64,000 bases of DNA from positions 1-64,000 of the forward strand of contig JAWKRB010000039.1 in the NCBI GenBank assembly GCA_041389885.1, given 5' to 3'. Position 1 is the stretch's first letter; the number at the start of each line of letters is the position of its first letter. Below the pieces are notes generated by a model that ran no database searches, had not been told where the DNA came from, and saw only the letters and a program-made list of their open reading frames with translations. Shown piece by piece: positions 45,955 through 55,869 of the stretch. A program made the translations under genes and the position numbers. The stretch is from JAWKRB01 sp041389885 (GTDB lineage: Bacteria; Myxococcota_A; Polyangia; Polyangiales; Ga0077539).

Positions 45955-46815
45955 TCAGGCGTGCCTGAAGGCGCCCTGGAGCACCTCGGGCGAGAAGCCC
46001 TGGGGCACCTGGCGGCTGGCGGCGTAGTGGTAGAGCGCGGTGTTGAACACCGAGTTCGCGACGTTGAACACCAGCACGACGCCGAGGATGTACAGCCCGA
46101 GGAGCGCGAAGAGCAGCAGGCCCAGGGCCGCGGGGACGCCCGACGACATCAAGAAGGCCGTGGCGAAGATTCCGAGGACGCCCGGCAGCACGAAGAGGAA
46201 CTGCGCGAGGCCCATGCCGTAGTGCCGCGCGAGGCTCTCGCCCCAGGTGCTCTGGAGGGTGTTCATCGAGGCCTTGATGGCGTCGATGGGCCCGAGGTCT
46301 TGATAGACCATCGCGGGCACGACGAAGAGGGTCACGACGTTCCACGCGGTGGCGAGGAGGCCGCGGAGGATCGAGAGCAGGATCGACCCGACGCCCTTCG
46401 CGTTGCGCGCGGCGTTCTCGAGCATGGAGAGCAGCAGGCCGACGGAGGCCGAGAGCAGGCTCCAGGCGGCGATGCTGCCGACGCGCGAGAAGGCGAAGGA
46501 GAGGCTCTGCCCGAAGGTCGCGTCGCCGCCCGAGAGCCGCACGCGGGTGGTGTAGACCACGCAGGTGTTGAAGAAGGTGGTGATGAACGCGAGGCCGAAG
46601 TAGGTCGCGAAGGTCGCCGCGGCCTGGAGGGGCCCGAAGACCAGCGAGTCGCCGTCGTTCAAGAGGTGCACGATCACCGTGGGGAAGAGCATCGCCGCGC
46701 TGAACACGATGGAGCTGATCGCCGCGAGGAGCGGAAAGAGCAGCATCTCCTGGTCCTTCTTGATCACGTCGAAGGTCATGCGCGTGAGCGCCCAGGTGCG
46801 GTCCCAGAAATTCAT
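45955..46815 (-). CDS. polytopic membrane protein, DUF6159-like
   Basis: A 286-aa integral membrane protein with about six helices. It begins with a short amphipathic segment (MNFWDRTWALTRMTFDVIKKD) followed by LLFPLLAAISS, the pattern of DUF6159-type proteins. No catalytic motif is seen. The ATG 46815 has GGAGG six bases upstream, so the start is firm; the frame stays open far upstream but over the divergent gene. It is followed 50 bases later by a methyltransferase and the epimerase on the same strand. Function unknown. Confidence 0.75.
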   Translation of the reverse strand: MNFWDRTWALTRMTFDVIKKDQEMLLFPLLAAISSIVFSAAMLFPTVIVHLLNDGDSLVFGPLQAAATFATYFGLAFITTFFNTCVVYTTRVRLSGGDATFGQSLSFAFSRVGSIAAWSLLSASVGLLLSMLENAARNAKGVGSILLSILRGLLATAWNVVTLFVVPAMVYQDLGPIDAIKASMNTLQSTWGESLARHYGMGLAQFLFVLPGVLGIFATAFLMSSGVPAALGLLLFALLGLYILGVVLVFNVANSVFNTALYHYAASRQVPQGFSPEVLQGAFRHA

Positions 46816-46905
46816 CGTTGCCTCCAGGGTGAGGGTGTCGCACGAAGCGGTGCGCGCGGACCACTTCTGGCCCGCGGCTCCACTGCGTACCATCGTACCC
46901 CTCCC

Positions 46906-48225
46906 ATGCGACTGACCGCCCTCGCCCTCGGGCTCTGCCTCACGTCCACGGCCTCCGCGAACGGGCGCTTTCCCGCGGCGCAGCAGGTGGTCTTCGGCGT
47001 CGGCGAGCACGCGCGGCGGGTGACCTTTCGCACCACCTTCGGACTCCTGGTCTCGGACGACCGCGGCGCGACCTTTCGCTGGCTCTGCGAGGGCGCGCTC
47101 TTCTCCGCGCCTGAGTTCGGCCCCTCGATCGACCCCGCGGTCGAGATCGACGCCCGCGGCCGCTCGGTCTACGGCTATCGCTACGGCCTCCGCGCGTGGA
47201 CCCCCGGGCAGTGCGGCGTCGAAGAGGACCTCGCCCTGCGCGGCCGCGAGGTCCTCGACCTCACGAGCACCCCCGACCGCGGCGTGCTCTACGGCATCGA
47301 GACCCCGCTGGGGGAGCCCCAGTGGATCCTCCGCGCCGCCCCCGAGGGCACCTCCTTCACCCGCCGCGGCCAGGGCATTCCCAACGTGCGCCTCGCGACG
47401 ATCGACGTCGCGCCGACGAACCCCCAGCGGCTCTACCTCTCGGGCCTCGACGACGCCCTCGACACCCCGCTGCTCCTGCGCAGCGACGACGGGGGCGACA
47501 CCGTCACCCGCGTCGACATCGCGCAGAGCCTCCTGGGCGAAGACGTCTTCATCGCCGCGATGCACCCCAGCGACCCCGACGCCCTCTGGCTCCGCGCGAA
47601 CGTCGACCTGGGCTCGACCCTCGTGCGCGTGCGCGAGGGCGGCCGCGTCGCCGAGACCGTCGCCCGCACCGCCGACCGGATGCTGGGCTTCGCCCGGAGC
47701 GCCGACGGACAGACCGTCTGGTACGGCTCGATCAACGGCGGGCTCCACCGCAGCGACGACGGCGGCGACACCTTCACCCGCGTGAGCGACCTGCGCGTGC
47801 TCTGCCTCGCCGTGCACGAGGGCGAGCTCTGGGCCTGCGGCGACTGGATCCGCGGCCCCTTCGCCCTGGGGCGCTCGAGCGACGGCGGACGGACCTTCAC
47901 CCCGGTGCTGCAGTTTCGCGACATCGCGGGGCCCGTGCTCTGCGCCGCGCAGGGGGTCGACGACTGCGAACCCCGCTGGCCGACGCTGATGTCCGACCTC
48001 AACACCGCCATGAGCCGCGACGCGGGGGCGCGTGTCGACGCGGCGGGCGTCGCCGATGTCCCTGGGGCGCAGGGGGATGCGTCGATCACGGCCCCGCCCG
48101 CGAGGGGCTGCGGCTGCCGCGCGGGGGGGCGCGGGGGGGCGAGCGCGCTGTGGCTCGCCCTGGCGGCGCTCACATGGCGGAGAGGGGGGCGATCTCGAGC
48201 ACGCGGTTGCCGACGGTGTCGGTGA
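46906..48225 (+). CDS. exported BNR/Asp-box beta-propeller protein with MYXO-CTERM-like tail
   Basis: A 439-aa exported protein: signal peptide ending TASA-N, then a beta-propeller with Asp-box turns (SDDRGATFRW, SDDGGDTVTR, SDDGGDTFTR and SSDGGRTFTP). This resembles the photosystem-II-assembly/sialidase-type BNR fold. The C-terminus has GCGC, a hydrophobic stretch and an Arg-rich tail, matching the MYXO-CTERM sorting pattern. Sialidase catalytic residues are not evident. A TACCAT box lies 12 bases before the ATG. The last 56 bases overlap the convergent lipoprotein gene. Probably a surface sensor or binder. Confidence 0.75.
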   Translation: MRLTALALGLCLTSTASANGRFPAAQQVVFGVGEHARRVTFRTTFGLLVSDDRGATFRWLCEGALFSAPEFGPSIDPAVEIDARGRSVYGYRYGLRAWTPGQCGVEEDLALRGREVLDLTSTPDRGVLYGIETPLGEPQWILRAAPEGTSFTRRGQGIPNVRLATIDVAPTNPQRLYLSGLDDALDTPLLLRSDDGGDTVTRVDIAQSLLGEDVFIAAMHPSDPDALWLRANVDLGSTLVRVREGGRVAETVARTADRMLGFARSADGQTVWYGSINGGLHRSDDGGDTFTRVSDLRVLCLAVHEGELWACGDWIRGPFALGRSSDGGRTFTPVLQFRDIAGPVLCAAQGVDDCEPRWPTLMSDLNTAMSRDAGARVDAAGVADVPGAQGDASITAPPARGCGCRAGGRGGASALWLALAALTWRRGGRSRARGCRRCR

Positions 48226-49354
48226 CGTAGATGTAGCCGCGGCCGTCGAGGGCGATGCCCTGGAGCGTGCCCGGCGCGGAGACCGACGAGAGGTCGACCC
48301 AGTCGATGCGCTGGCCCTCGCGGTTGAACGCCGTCACCGTCGAGTTGCCGTTGTCGGCGATGTAGAACACGTCGTTCACGAGGGCGATGCCCGAGGGGCG
48401 CATGAGGCCGTGCTCGGCGCCGTTGATGAAGGGCTGCATGGTGCCGCCGTTCATGCGGTTCTGCCGCGAGCCGTCGTAGTTCGGCGAGATGCGCGTGCCC
48501 AGGGTCGCCTCGGCGGGGTCGAACATCAGCACCTGGTTCGTCGCGGGCTGCGTGACGTAGAGGCGGCTGTTCGCGTGGTCGTACTCGAGGTGCGCCGAGA
48601 CGCCCGGCATGTGCTGGAGCATGCCGTCGGCGAAGCGGCGGAGGACGCCGTCGGAGTGGTCCTCACCGCCGTGCTCGTGGGGCTCGCCGAAGTCGTAGCG
48701 GGCGAGGGCGCGGTGGGCGCCGTCGACCACCCAGTAGACGTTGGCGGTCTCCCAGGCGATGCCGTTGGAGCTCGGGCTGTTGTGCAGCATGTCGAGGTGC
48801 GTCGAGTGGCCGCCGTTGAAGATCTCGATGTTCGAGTCCCACAGCGTGGGGCCCATGAAGTCGGCGGGGGTGTTGCGCTGCGTGGCGACGTTGATCTCCT
48901 GCGCGGTCGCGAGCATGCCCGGCGCGCCGAAGGCCAGCGCCGCGGGCTGCGCGAGGAAGTGCTCGGCCCCCGGAGCGCCGCGGGTGTCGGCGAAGCGGTC
49001 GGCGGTGCCCGGACCGAACACGATGGTGATCGAGTTGCTGCCGAAGTTCGTGATCCAGAGCTGGTCGGGGGACTCGGGGTTGAACGCGAGGTCGCGCGGG
49101 CTGTCGAGGCCGTCGTCGGCCGTCGCCACCACCGTCACCCGCACCGACTCCGGCGTGTGCCGAAAGCCGCCCAGCACGGGCAGGCCCATCGGCGCCGGGG
49201 GCACGTCCGCCGCGGGCATCGACGCGTCGACCGCCGCCATCGACGCGTCGGGGTCGGCCGTCATCGGGTTGCCCGTGCCCGCGGTGCCGCCGCAGGCGCC
49301 GAAGACGAGCGAAGAGAGCAGGAGTGCGCGAATCGACTGGGAGCGTGACACCAT
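48170..49354 (-). CDS. NHL/beta-propeller lipoprotein
   Basis: A 394-aa lipoprotein. The N-terminus MVSRSQSIRALLLSSLVFGAC has a lipobox ending in Cys, followed by an Ala/Asp-rich linker. NHL-type propeller blades follow (SPRDLAFNPESPDQLWI, PSGIALVNDVFYIADNGN and LQGIALDGRGYIYVTDT). A His-rich patch (EPHEHGGEDHSDG) and HSTHLDMLHN could bind metal. Possible starts are ATG 49414, 49363 and 49354 and GTG 49351; ATG 49354 directly precedes the signal peptide and has GAGG upstream. Its tail overlaps the convergent BNR protein gene. Function unknown. Confidence 0.75.
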   Translation of the reverse strand: MVSRSQSIRALLLSSLVFGACGGTAGTGNPMTADPDASMAAVDASMPAADVPPAPMGLPVLGGFRHTPESVRVTVVATADDGLDSPRDLAFNPESPDQLWITNFGSNSITIVFGPGTADRFADTRGAPGAEHFLAQPAALAFGAPGMLATAQEINVATQRNTPADFMGPTLWDSNIEIFNGGHSTHLDMLHNSPSSNGIAWETANVYWVVDGAHRALARYDFGEPHEHGGEDHSDGVLRRFADGMLQHMPGVSAHLEYDHANSRLYVTQPATNQVLMFDPAEATLGTRISPNYDGSRQNRMNGGTMQPFINGAEHGLMRPSGIALVNDVFYIADNGNSTVTAFNREGQRIDWVDLSSVSAPGTLQGIALDGRGYIYVTDTVGNRVLEIAPLSAM

Positions 49355-49445
49355 GGACCTCATCGGAAGGGGCTGCGTGAGCAAGAAGCGTGCTGTCTCA
49401 GATGCGACGGGCACGCGGGCGGTTTCACCCGCGAGGGTCAGCGCG

Positions 49446-50402
49446 CTAACGGCGCGACCGTGCGTTCTCTACCTCGGCGCGAATGAGCCTCGCCGCGGCG
49501 CGCATGCCGTCGACGCCGAGCTCGCGGCCGAGGGCGGCGTTGTAGTTCGTGTTGGCGTTGATGTCGTAGGTGTACCTTCGGCCCTCGGCGTCTTCGATGA
49601 ACTCGATGCCGGCGAGGTCGAGGCCCTCTTCGCGGCAGAGGGCCTCGTACTGCCGCACGAGGGGGTCGCTCGCGGTGAGGGGAGACGGGGAGAAGGTGGC
49701 GGCGCCGTCGGCGGGGCACACGTCGGGCTTCGCGCGCTCGGCCTGGCAGACGTCCGAGGGGCAGAGCTCGAAGCCGCCCTCGGTGGACGAGCGCATGGCG
49801 AAGAGAAAGCGCCCGCCCACGAGCTCGACGCGGGTGACGTAGGCGCCGGCGCCGCGCACGTACTGCTGCACCACGACCTGGCCGTTGGGGTCGGCGGAGA
49901 ACTCGTCGGAGCCCAGGTGCGCCTCGAGGCCCTCGAGGGTCTCGAAGAGCGCGATGCCCAGGCCCTTGCCGCCCTGGTTGTGCTTGATGAGCACCGGCGC
50001 GCCCTTGAAGCTCGCGGCGGCCTTGAGGATCGACGCCGCGCCCACGGCGAGCACCGTGCGGGGCGTGGCGATGCCGTGCTTGCGGAGCACGAGGTCTTGC
50101 TGGAGCTTGCTGACCTCGAACTCGAAGGCGCGGGCGCCGTTGATCACCCGGCGGTTCCAGGCGTGGAGCCAGGCGAGGGTCTCGCGCATGAGGGCGACGC
50201 TGGTCCCGTGGCCGCGGGTGTGCGCCGAGGGGCTCATGCGGTTCCACCAGACGCCCGGAGGGGGCTCCTGCGACGGGTCGACGAGGCCCTCGCGCACCTC
50301 GTGAAGCTCCGCGCGCAGCCCCTCGGCCTCGAGGCCCGCCAGCAGCGGCGGGAGCCAGTCGGGGTTCTCGAACAGCACATGCACGGTCTCGTGGTCGCTC
50401 AT
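49446..50402 (-). CDS. ATP-grasp ligase, RimK-like
   Basis: A 318-aa ATP-grasp enzyme close in layout to RimK-type alpha-L-glutamate ligases. After an N-terminal pre-ATP-grasp domain (VHVLFENPDWLPPLL) come the phosphate-binding loop ALIKHNQGGKGLGIALF-like segment (VLIKHNQGGKGLG, about 136-148) and the Mg-binding YTYDINANTNYNA near residue 282. The SFKGAPVLIKH lysine is the expected ATP contact. The ATG at 50402 is preceded by a GAAGGG site; the open frame further upstream covers the divergent gene's leader. Third ATP-grasp in about 9 kb. Substrate unknown. Confidence 0.82.
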   Translation of the reverse strand: MSDHETVHVLFENPDWLPPLLAGLEAEGLRAELHEVREGLVDPSQEPPPGVWWNRMSPSAHTRGHGTSVALMRETLAWLHAWNRRVINGARAFEFEVSKLQQDLVLRKHGIATPRTVLAVGAASILKAAASFKGAPVLIKHNQGGKGLGIALFETLEGLEAHLGSDEFSADPNGQVVVQQYVRGAGAYVTRVELVGGRFLFAMRSSTEGGFELCPSDVCQAERAKPDVCPADGAATFSPSPLTASDPLVRQYEALCREEGLDLAGIEFIEDAEGRRYTYDINANTNYNAALGRELGVDGMRAAARLIRAEVENARSRR

Positions 50403-50511
50403 CTCGGTGGTCGCCCTTCTACCACCCCGACCCGAGATGTCAGCCTCGACCGCAGCGCGTTTCGGGCAAATTACGGAAAGCGCGGTACCCTCCCGCGGCG
50501 AGGGCCCTGCG

Positions 50512-51243
50512 GTGGACATTCTGAGGTTGAGCTGGTTTCGGGTGAGCGACGCGCAGCGGGATCACGCGCAGCAGATCGCGCGGGGCGGGATCTTCATTCA
50601 AGCCCCGCCCCCCGACGGCGTGCTCTACGGCGCGAAGGTCGAGGTGGCGCTGGTGACCCCTGACGGGCGGGAGCACCGCTTCGAGGGCGAGGTCCTCGCG
50701 GCGACGCCGGGCGCGGGCATGGCGGTGACGGTGCCTCCCGAGGTGGTCGCCTCGGTGGCGGCGAGCGCGCAGGGGGCCGACGCCGCCGACCGCGACCCCG
50801 CGCACGAGTGGTGGGACGGCGCCCCCCCGCGCCCCACGGCCCGCGCGGGCGAGCCGCCGAAGTACGAGACCCTGACCATGGTGGAGAAGACCCGCATGGC
50901 CCTGCACGGCGACCGCGACGACCGCGCCGCGGTGCTCCGCGACCGCAACCGCTCGCTGCACCTGCACGTGCTGAAGAACCCGCACCTCACCGTCGAAGAG
51001 GTGGTCGCCATCGCGAAGAACCCCCAGACCGGCGCGGAGCTTCTGGAATTCATCGGCGGCCGCGGCGACTGGGTGACCCGCAGCGCCGTGGCCGAGGGCC
51101 TCGCGCGCAACCCGAAGTGCCCGAAGGACACCGCCGTGCGCGCGGTGCAGTACGTCGCCACGGAGCCCGTGCGGCAGATGGCCAAGGGCGTGGGCGCGCC
51201 GCCCCACGTGGTGCAGGCGGCGCGCAAGCGCGTGCTGGGCTGA
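50512..51243 (+). CDS. PilZ-like domain protein with helical repeats
   Basis: A 243-aa protein. Residues 1-75 look like the myxobacterial PilZ variant: IARGGIFIQAPPP (about 23-35, where PilZ has 'S.GG.F'), then a second beta segment with VTPDGREHRFEGEV and GMAVTV. The canonical c-di-GMP RxxxR motif is not clear. From about 130 on are helical repeats with NRSLHLHVLKNPHLTVEEV and ARNPKCPKDTAVR, a leucine-rich-repeat-variant/HEAT-like pattern. The GTG 50512 is chosen because GAGGG lies 8 bases upstream and a TACCCT box sits at 50486; the open frame back to 50407 would cover that control region. Confidence 0.65.
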   Translation: MDILRLSWFRVSDAQRDHAQQIARGGIFIQAPPPDGVLYGAKVEVALVTPDGREHRFEGEVLAATPGAGMAVTVPPEVVASVAASAQGADAADRDPAHEWWDGAPPRPTARAGEPPKYETLTMVEKTRMALHGDRDDRAAVLRDRNRSLHLHVLKNPHLTVEEVVAIAKNPQTGAELLEFIGGRGDWVTRSAVAEGLARNPKCPKDTAVRAVQYVATEPVRQMAKGVGAPPHVVQAARKRVLG

Positions 51244-51259
51244 GGGCCCGCGACGGGGG

Positions 51260-51265
51260 TATTCT
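51260..51265 (+). promoter_or_regulatory. -10-like box TATTCT
   Basis: TATTCT ends 8 bases before the ATG at 51274, after a G-rich spacer. The placement suggests a leaderless or nearly leaderless transcript. No clear -35 is seen. Confidence 0.35.
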
Positions 51266-51273
51266 CCGCCGCG

Positions 51274-53090
51274 ATGAGCCCCCGTCGAACCGCGATCGCG
51301 CTCTCTGCGCTGCTGGGTTGCGCCGCCCGTGAAGAGTCGGGGGTGGTGACCGCGCCCCGCGACGCCGCCGCGCCTCGAGACGTCGCCGCGCCTCGGGACG
51401 TCGCCGCGCCTCGAGACGTCGCCGCGCCCGACGTCGCCGCGCCTCGGGACGACGCCGCGGGTCTCGACGCGGTCACGCCTGGGGTCGACGCGGGCCCGCC
51501 CCGCGACGCGGTGACCCCGCGGGACATCTGGTACTTCGACGCGCCCGCGCCCCCCGACGTGGTGACGCCTCGAGACGTTCCGCCCGTGATGCTCGGGGAC
51601 GTGTGGGACACGCCGCGCGACGCCGACACCCGCCCCCGCGACCAGGACTTCACCGCGGGCGCCGCGCCGGGCGACAGCGCCTCGCGCTTCGGCGGCGCCG
51701 AAGACCCGCGCGGGCGCCGACGATCGTGTACCCCGAGGCGGGGGTGATCCTCCCGCCCAACCTCACGGGCTTCGAGGTGCACTTCAGGCCCGGCGCGGGC
51801 AACGACCTCTTCGAGGTGTCGTTTCGCGGCGACCGCGGGAGCGTGCGGGTGTTCACCTCCTGCGCGCGGGTCTCCGACGGCTGCGTGCTCGCCCTCACCG
51901 AGCCGATGTTTCAAGAGGTCGCCCGCGCGGCGCAGCCCTCGGGGCGGCTCAGCCTCGCCGTGCGCGGGAGCACCCTCGCGAGCGGCGGGCGCGTGGGCCG
52001 CAGCGCGTCGCGCGAGATCGAGGTCACCAACACCGACGTGCGCGGCGGGCTGTACTACTGGAACGCCGCGAGCGGGAGCATCCTGCGCTTCGAGTTCGGC
52101 CGCGTGGGCGCGCGGGCCGAGACCTACCTCCAGGGCGATCCCCTGTTCAATTGCCTGGGCTGCCACGTGATCTCGCGAGACGGGTCGCGCGCGGTGGTGG
52201 GGAGGTTCATCCCCGGTCCTGCCATCAGCCGGGTCTTCGACGTGCCCACCCGCGCGACCCTGTCGGGAGATTTCGGCTCGAATTTCGGTACCTTCTCTCC
52301 CGACAACCGCAGGGTGCTCACCTCCGACGGCGCCCGGCTCTCCCTCCTCGACGGGACCACCTTCGCGCAGGTGCCCGGCCTCCCCGCCGACATCCGCGGC
52401 TCCATGCCCGACTGGTCCCGCAACGGGCAGCGCGTGGTCTTCTCTCGACAGCGCAACGGCCTCGCGCTCTTCGGGCAGCCGGGCCACGGCCCCCCCGGCG
52501 ACCTCCTCTCGATGCTCTGGTCGGGGAGCTCGTTCTCGATGCCCACGACCCTGGTCACCGCGGCCAGCGACGAGAACAACTACTATCCCAGCATCGCGCC
52601 CGACGACCGCTGGGTGGTCTTCAACCGCTCCGGGGGCACCTCGTACAACGCCATCGACGCCCACCTCTGGGCCGTGCGCGCCGAGGGCGGCACCCCCGTG
52701 CGCCTCGCGCGCGCCGACGGCGACGGGGACCTCGGGAACTCCTGGCCCAAATTCGCGCCGTTTCTCCAGACCTACCAGGGCGACACGATCCTCTGGATCA
52801 CCTTCTCGTCGCGCAGGGACTACGGCCTGCGGCTCCAGCAGCAGTCGCGCATGCCCGACCAGCGCACCGCGCAGCTCTGGATGGCCGCGATTCGCCCCAA
52901 CCGCACCGGGGACCTCAGCGCCGCGGCCTTCTGGCTGCCCTTTCAAGACATCCGCTCGGGCAACCACATCGGACAATGGGCCCAGGAGGTGCAGCGCATG
53001 GGCTGCGCGAGCGACCGCGACTGCAACCCCCAGGAGCGCTGCCTGCCCCTCGGGCTCTCGAGCATCTCGTACGGGTGCTTTCCGCGCTGA
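51274..53090 (+). CDS. beta-propeller lipoprotein with a CXXCH motif, apparent frameshift
   Basis: A lipoprotein (lipobox LSALLGC) with a PRDVAA-type repeat linker, then a TolB/WD40-like propeller. Frame one (51274-51747) carries the signal, linker and DSASRFGGAEDP. The second frame continues with RAPTIVYPEAGVILPPN and runs to 53090. Joining them needs one base near 51,706-51,708, in a CCCGCGCGGG context, so a 1-base deletion in the read is likely. A single haem-type motif CLGCH lies just before SRDGSRAVV (about 52,157-52,190). Several propeller blades follow (FGTFSPDNRRVLTSDG, SIAPDDRWVVFNR). The C-terminus has four conserved-looking Cys residues. Function unknown. Confidence 0.75.
51364..51456 (+). 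repeat. 18-bp tandem repeat encoding the PRDVAA-type linker
   Basis: About five imperfect copies of an 18-base unit close to GCCGCGCCTCGAGACGTC, encoding the AAPRDV linker after the lipobox. One copy is shortened in frame. It probably spaces the propeller from the membrane. Confidence 0.8.
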
Positions 53091-53134
53091 GACCCCTTGG
53101 TGAAGGATCGCGCCGCGGGGCGTACACTGACCGC

Positions 53135-53842
53135 ATGGCGCGCGCGAAGGGCACCCTGCCGATCCTCGACGCGCTGCGCATCGCCGAGCCCTGCGACGCT
53201 TCGTGGGAGGCGATGGGCGGCGGCGCCGTTCGCCGCTGCGACGCCTGCGACCTCGAGGTGTGGGACCTCGCGTCGCTCACCGCGGCGCAGGTCCGCGGCG
53301 CCCTGGCGCTGGGCGGCGAGCGCTTCTGCGCGCGCGTCACGCGCGACGTCGACGGCGGGGTGCAGACCCGCGACGCGCGACGACCCGCGGCGACGGCGAT
53401 GCTCCTCGGCGGCGCCCTCGCGCTGCTCTCGGGGGAGGCCCTCGCGCAAGACGCCGGCGCGCCGCTCGCGCGCGTCGAGGTGAGCCTCGGCGCCGTCGTT
53501 CGAGGGACCTCGGTCGCCTTTCACCGCTCGACGACCGTGGCCTTTCTCGGGCGGAGCCTGCGGCCGACCCGCGCGTCCCTCGACGTGCTCCGCGCGGTGG
53601 CCGAGGTGATGCGCGAGCACCTGGACCTCCGCCGCGTTCGGCTCGTGGGGCACGTGCCCGAGGGCTCGCCGCGGGCGCTCGGCCTGCGACGCGCGCGGTG
53701 GGTGCGAGAGCGCCTCGCGGGGATGGGCGTCGACCCCGACCGCCTGGTGCCCGACGAGGTCGTCGAAGCGCGCGGCGCGGCGCGAAGGCCGGGCGCGCGC
53801 GAGGGGTGGGTCGAGTTCGTCGTCGTCGATCCGCCGCGCTGA
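53135..53842 (+). CDS. OmpA-like domain protein with N-terminal Cys motif and internal membrane helix
   Basis: A 235-aa protein. Residues 19-48 hold EPCDASW, then CDACDLEVWDL, a zinc-ribbon-like arrangement (Cys pair, then CxxC) seen at the start of many myxobacterial proteins with an internal hydrophobic helix. The helix (MLLGGALALLSGEALA, about 90-105) is followed by an OmpA-like alpha/beta domain. That part has VAFLGRSLRPTRASLDVL, then RVRLVGHVPEGSPRALG and a GWVEFVVV end, but the usual D and R ligands of peptidoglycan binding are only partly present. The N-terminus lacks a signal peptide, so the Cys domain should be cytoplasmic. A TACACT box ends six bases before the ATG. Confidence 0.68.
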   Translation: MARAKGTLPILDALRIAEPCDASWEAMGGGAVRRCDACDLEVWDLASLTAAQVRGALALGGERFCARVTRDVDGGVQTRDARRPAATAMLLGGALALLSGEALAQDAGAPLARVEVSLGAVVRGTSVAFHRSTTVAFLGRSLRPTRASLDVLRAVAEVMREHLDLRRVRLVGHVPEGSPRALGLRRARWVRERLAGMGVDPDRLVPDEVVEARGAARRPGAREGWVEFVVVDPPR

Positions 53843-53864
53843 GCCGCGCCACGCGCCTTCGGGA

Positions 53865-53893
53865 TTGACGCACCCGCCGCCATCCCCTACTCC
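53865..53893 (+). promoter_or_regulatory. TTGACG-N17-TACTCC promoter
   Basis: A near-consensus -35 (53865-53870) and a weaker -10 (53888-53893) with a 17-base spacer. The -10 ends seven bases before the GTG at 53901, so the message is probably leaderless. The TTG of the -35 opens the reading frame but is not a plausible start. Confidence 0.6.
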
Positions 53894-53900
53894 GCGGGGC

Positions 53901-55073
<1,173 letters not shown>

Positions 55074-55087
55074 GCGCGCGGCGCGCT

Positions 55088-55116
55088 TTGACAGGCTTCG
55101 CCGCCGCGTGTCAGAT
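55088..55116 (+). promoter_or_regulatory. TTGACA-N17-TCAGAT promoter of the T6SS spike island
   Basis: A perfect -35 TTGACA (55088-55093), a 17-base spacer and TCAGAT (55111-55116), the -10 ending 7 bases before the ATG at 55124. A GGAGG at 55117-55121 lies too near the start to be a normal ribosome site. This probably drives the genes from 55124 on. Confidence 0.6.
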
Positions 55117-55123
55117 GGAGGCT

Positions 55124-55858
55124 ATGGGTGGCACTTCGAATCGCGCGGCGTCGGCGTCTGACCCGCTGCCCGTGTCTCTGACCCTCGGGGCGGTGAGCGT
55201 CGTCGAGGTCGCAGGGCGCAGGGTGGCGTGCAGGGTCGGCGCGACGCTGGTGCACGCGACGCTCGCGACCGCGGGCGACTACGAGCCCGTCGCGGGCGAC
55301 ACGGTGCTCGTGGGTCGCGCCGACGACGGCCAGGCCTACGTGGTGGGGGTGGTGTCGTCGAGCGCCGAGCCCGCGCCGAGGCTCCGCCGCGACGCCGAGA
55401 CCGGGCGCACGGTGCTCGACGCCGAGGGCGACCTGGTGCTCCGCGCGCAGGGCCGCGTGTGCGTGGAGGGCGAAGACGGCGTGACGCTCCTCGCCGGGGG
55501 AGAAGACGGCGACGCGAGGGTGACCCTCGAGCGGGGCTCCCTCCGCGCCGAGGTGACCCGCGTGGGCGTCGAGGCCGTCGAGGCCCTCGCGAAGGTCGCC
55601 CTCGCGCGGGTCGACGCGGGCGTGCTCGCGGTGGTCGCGCGGCGGGCCTCGACCACCGCCGAGGTGATCGAGACGCGGGCGCAGCGCATCTTCGAGCGCG
55701 CGCACGCGAGCTACCGCGAGGTCGAGTCGCTCGCGCAAACACGGGCGGCGCAGGTTCGTATGATCGCGACCGAGGCGCTCCAGCTGCGGGGCAAGCGCGC
55801 GCTGGTGAAGGCCGAGCGCGACGTGAAGATCAAGGGCGAGAAGATCTACCTCGCGTGA
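55124..55858 (+). CDS. DUF3540-like protein of T6SS spike loci
   Basis: A 244-aa protein with an OB-like beta N-terminus (VACRVGATLVHATLATAG, then VAGDTVLVGRADDGQAYVVGVV) and a repetitive beta segment (LVLRAQGRVCVEGEDGVTLLAG). A helical region follows, and the protein ends LRGKRALVKAERDVKIKGEKIYLA, quoted in part. This matches DUF3540, which is found almost only beside VgrG, DUF4150 and DUF2169 genes. It may build part of the spike or carry an effector. First gene of the T6SS island, eleven bases from the next gene. The promoter is immediately upstream. Confidence 0.78.
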   Translation: MGGTSNRAASASDPLPVSLTLGAVSVVEVAGRRVACRVGATLVHATLATAGDYEPVAGDTVLVGRADDGQAYVVGVVSSSAEPAPRLRRDAETGRTVLDAEGDLVLRAQGRVCVEGEDGVTLLAGGEDGDARVTLERGSLRAEVTRVGVEAVEALAKVALARVDAGVLAVVARRASTTAEVIETRAQRIFERAHASYREVESLAQTRAAQVRMIATEALQLRGKRALVKAERDVKIKGEKIYLA

Positions 55859-55869
55859 GAGGGTGAGCG

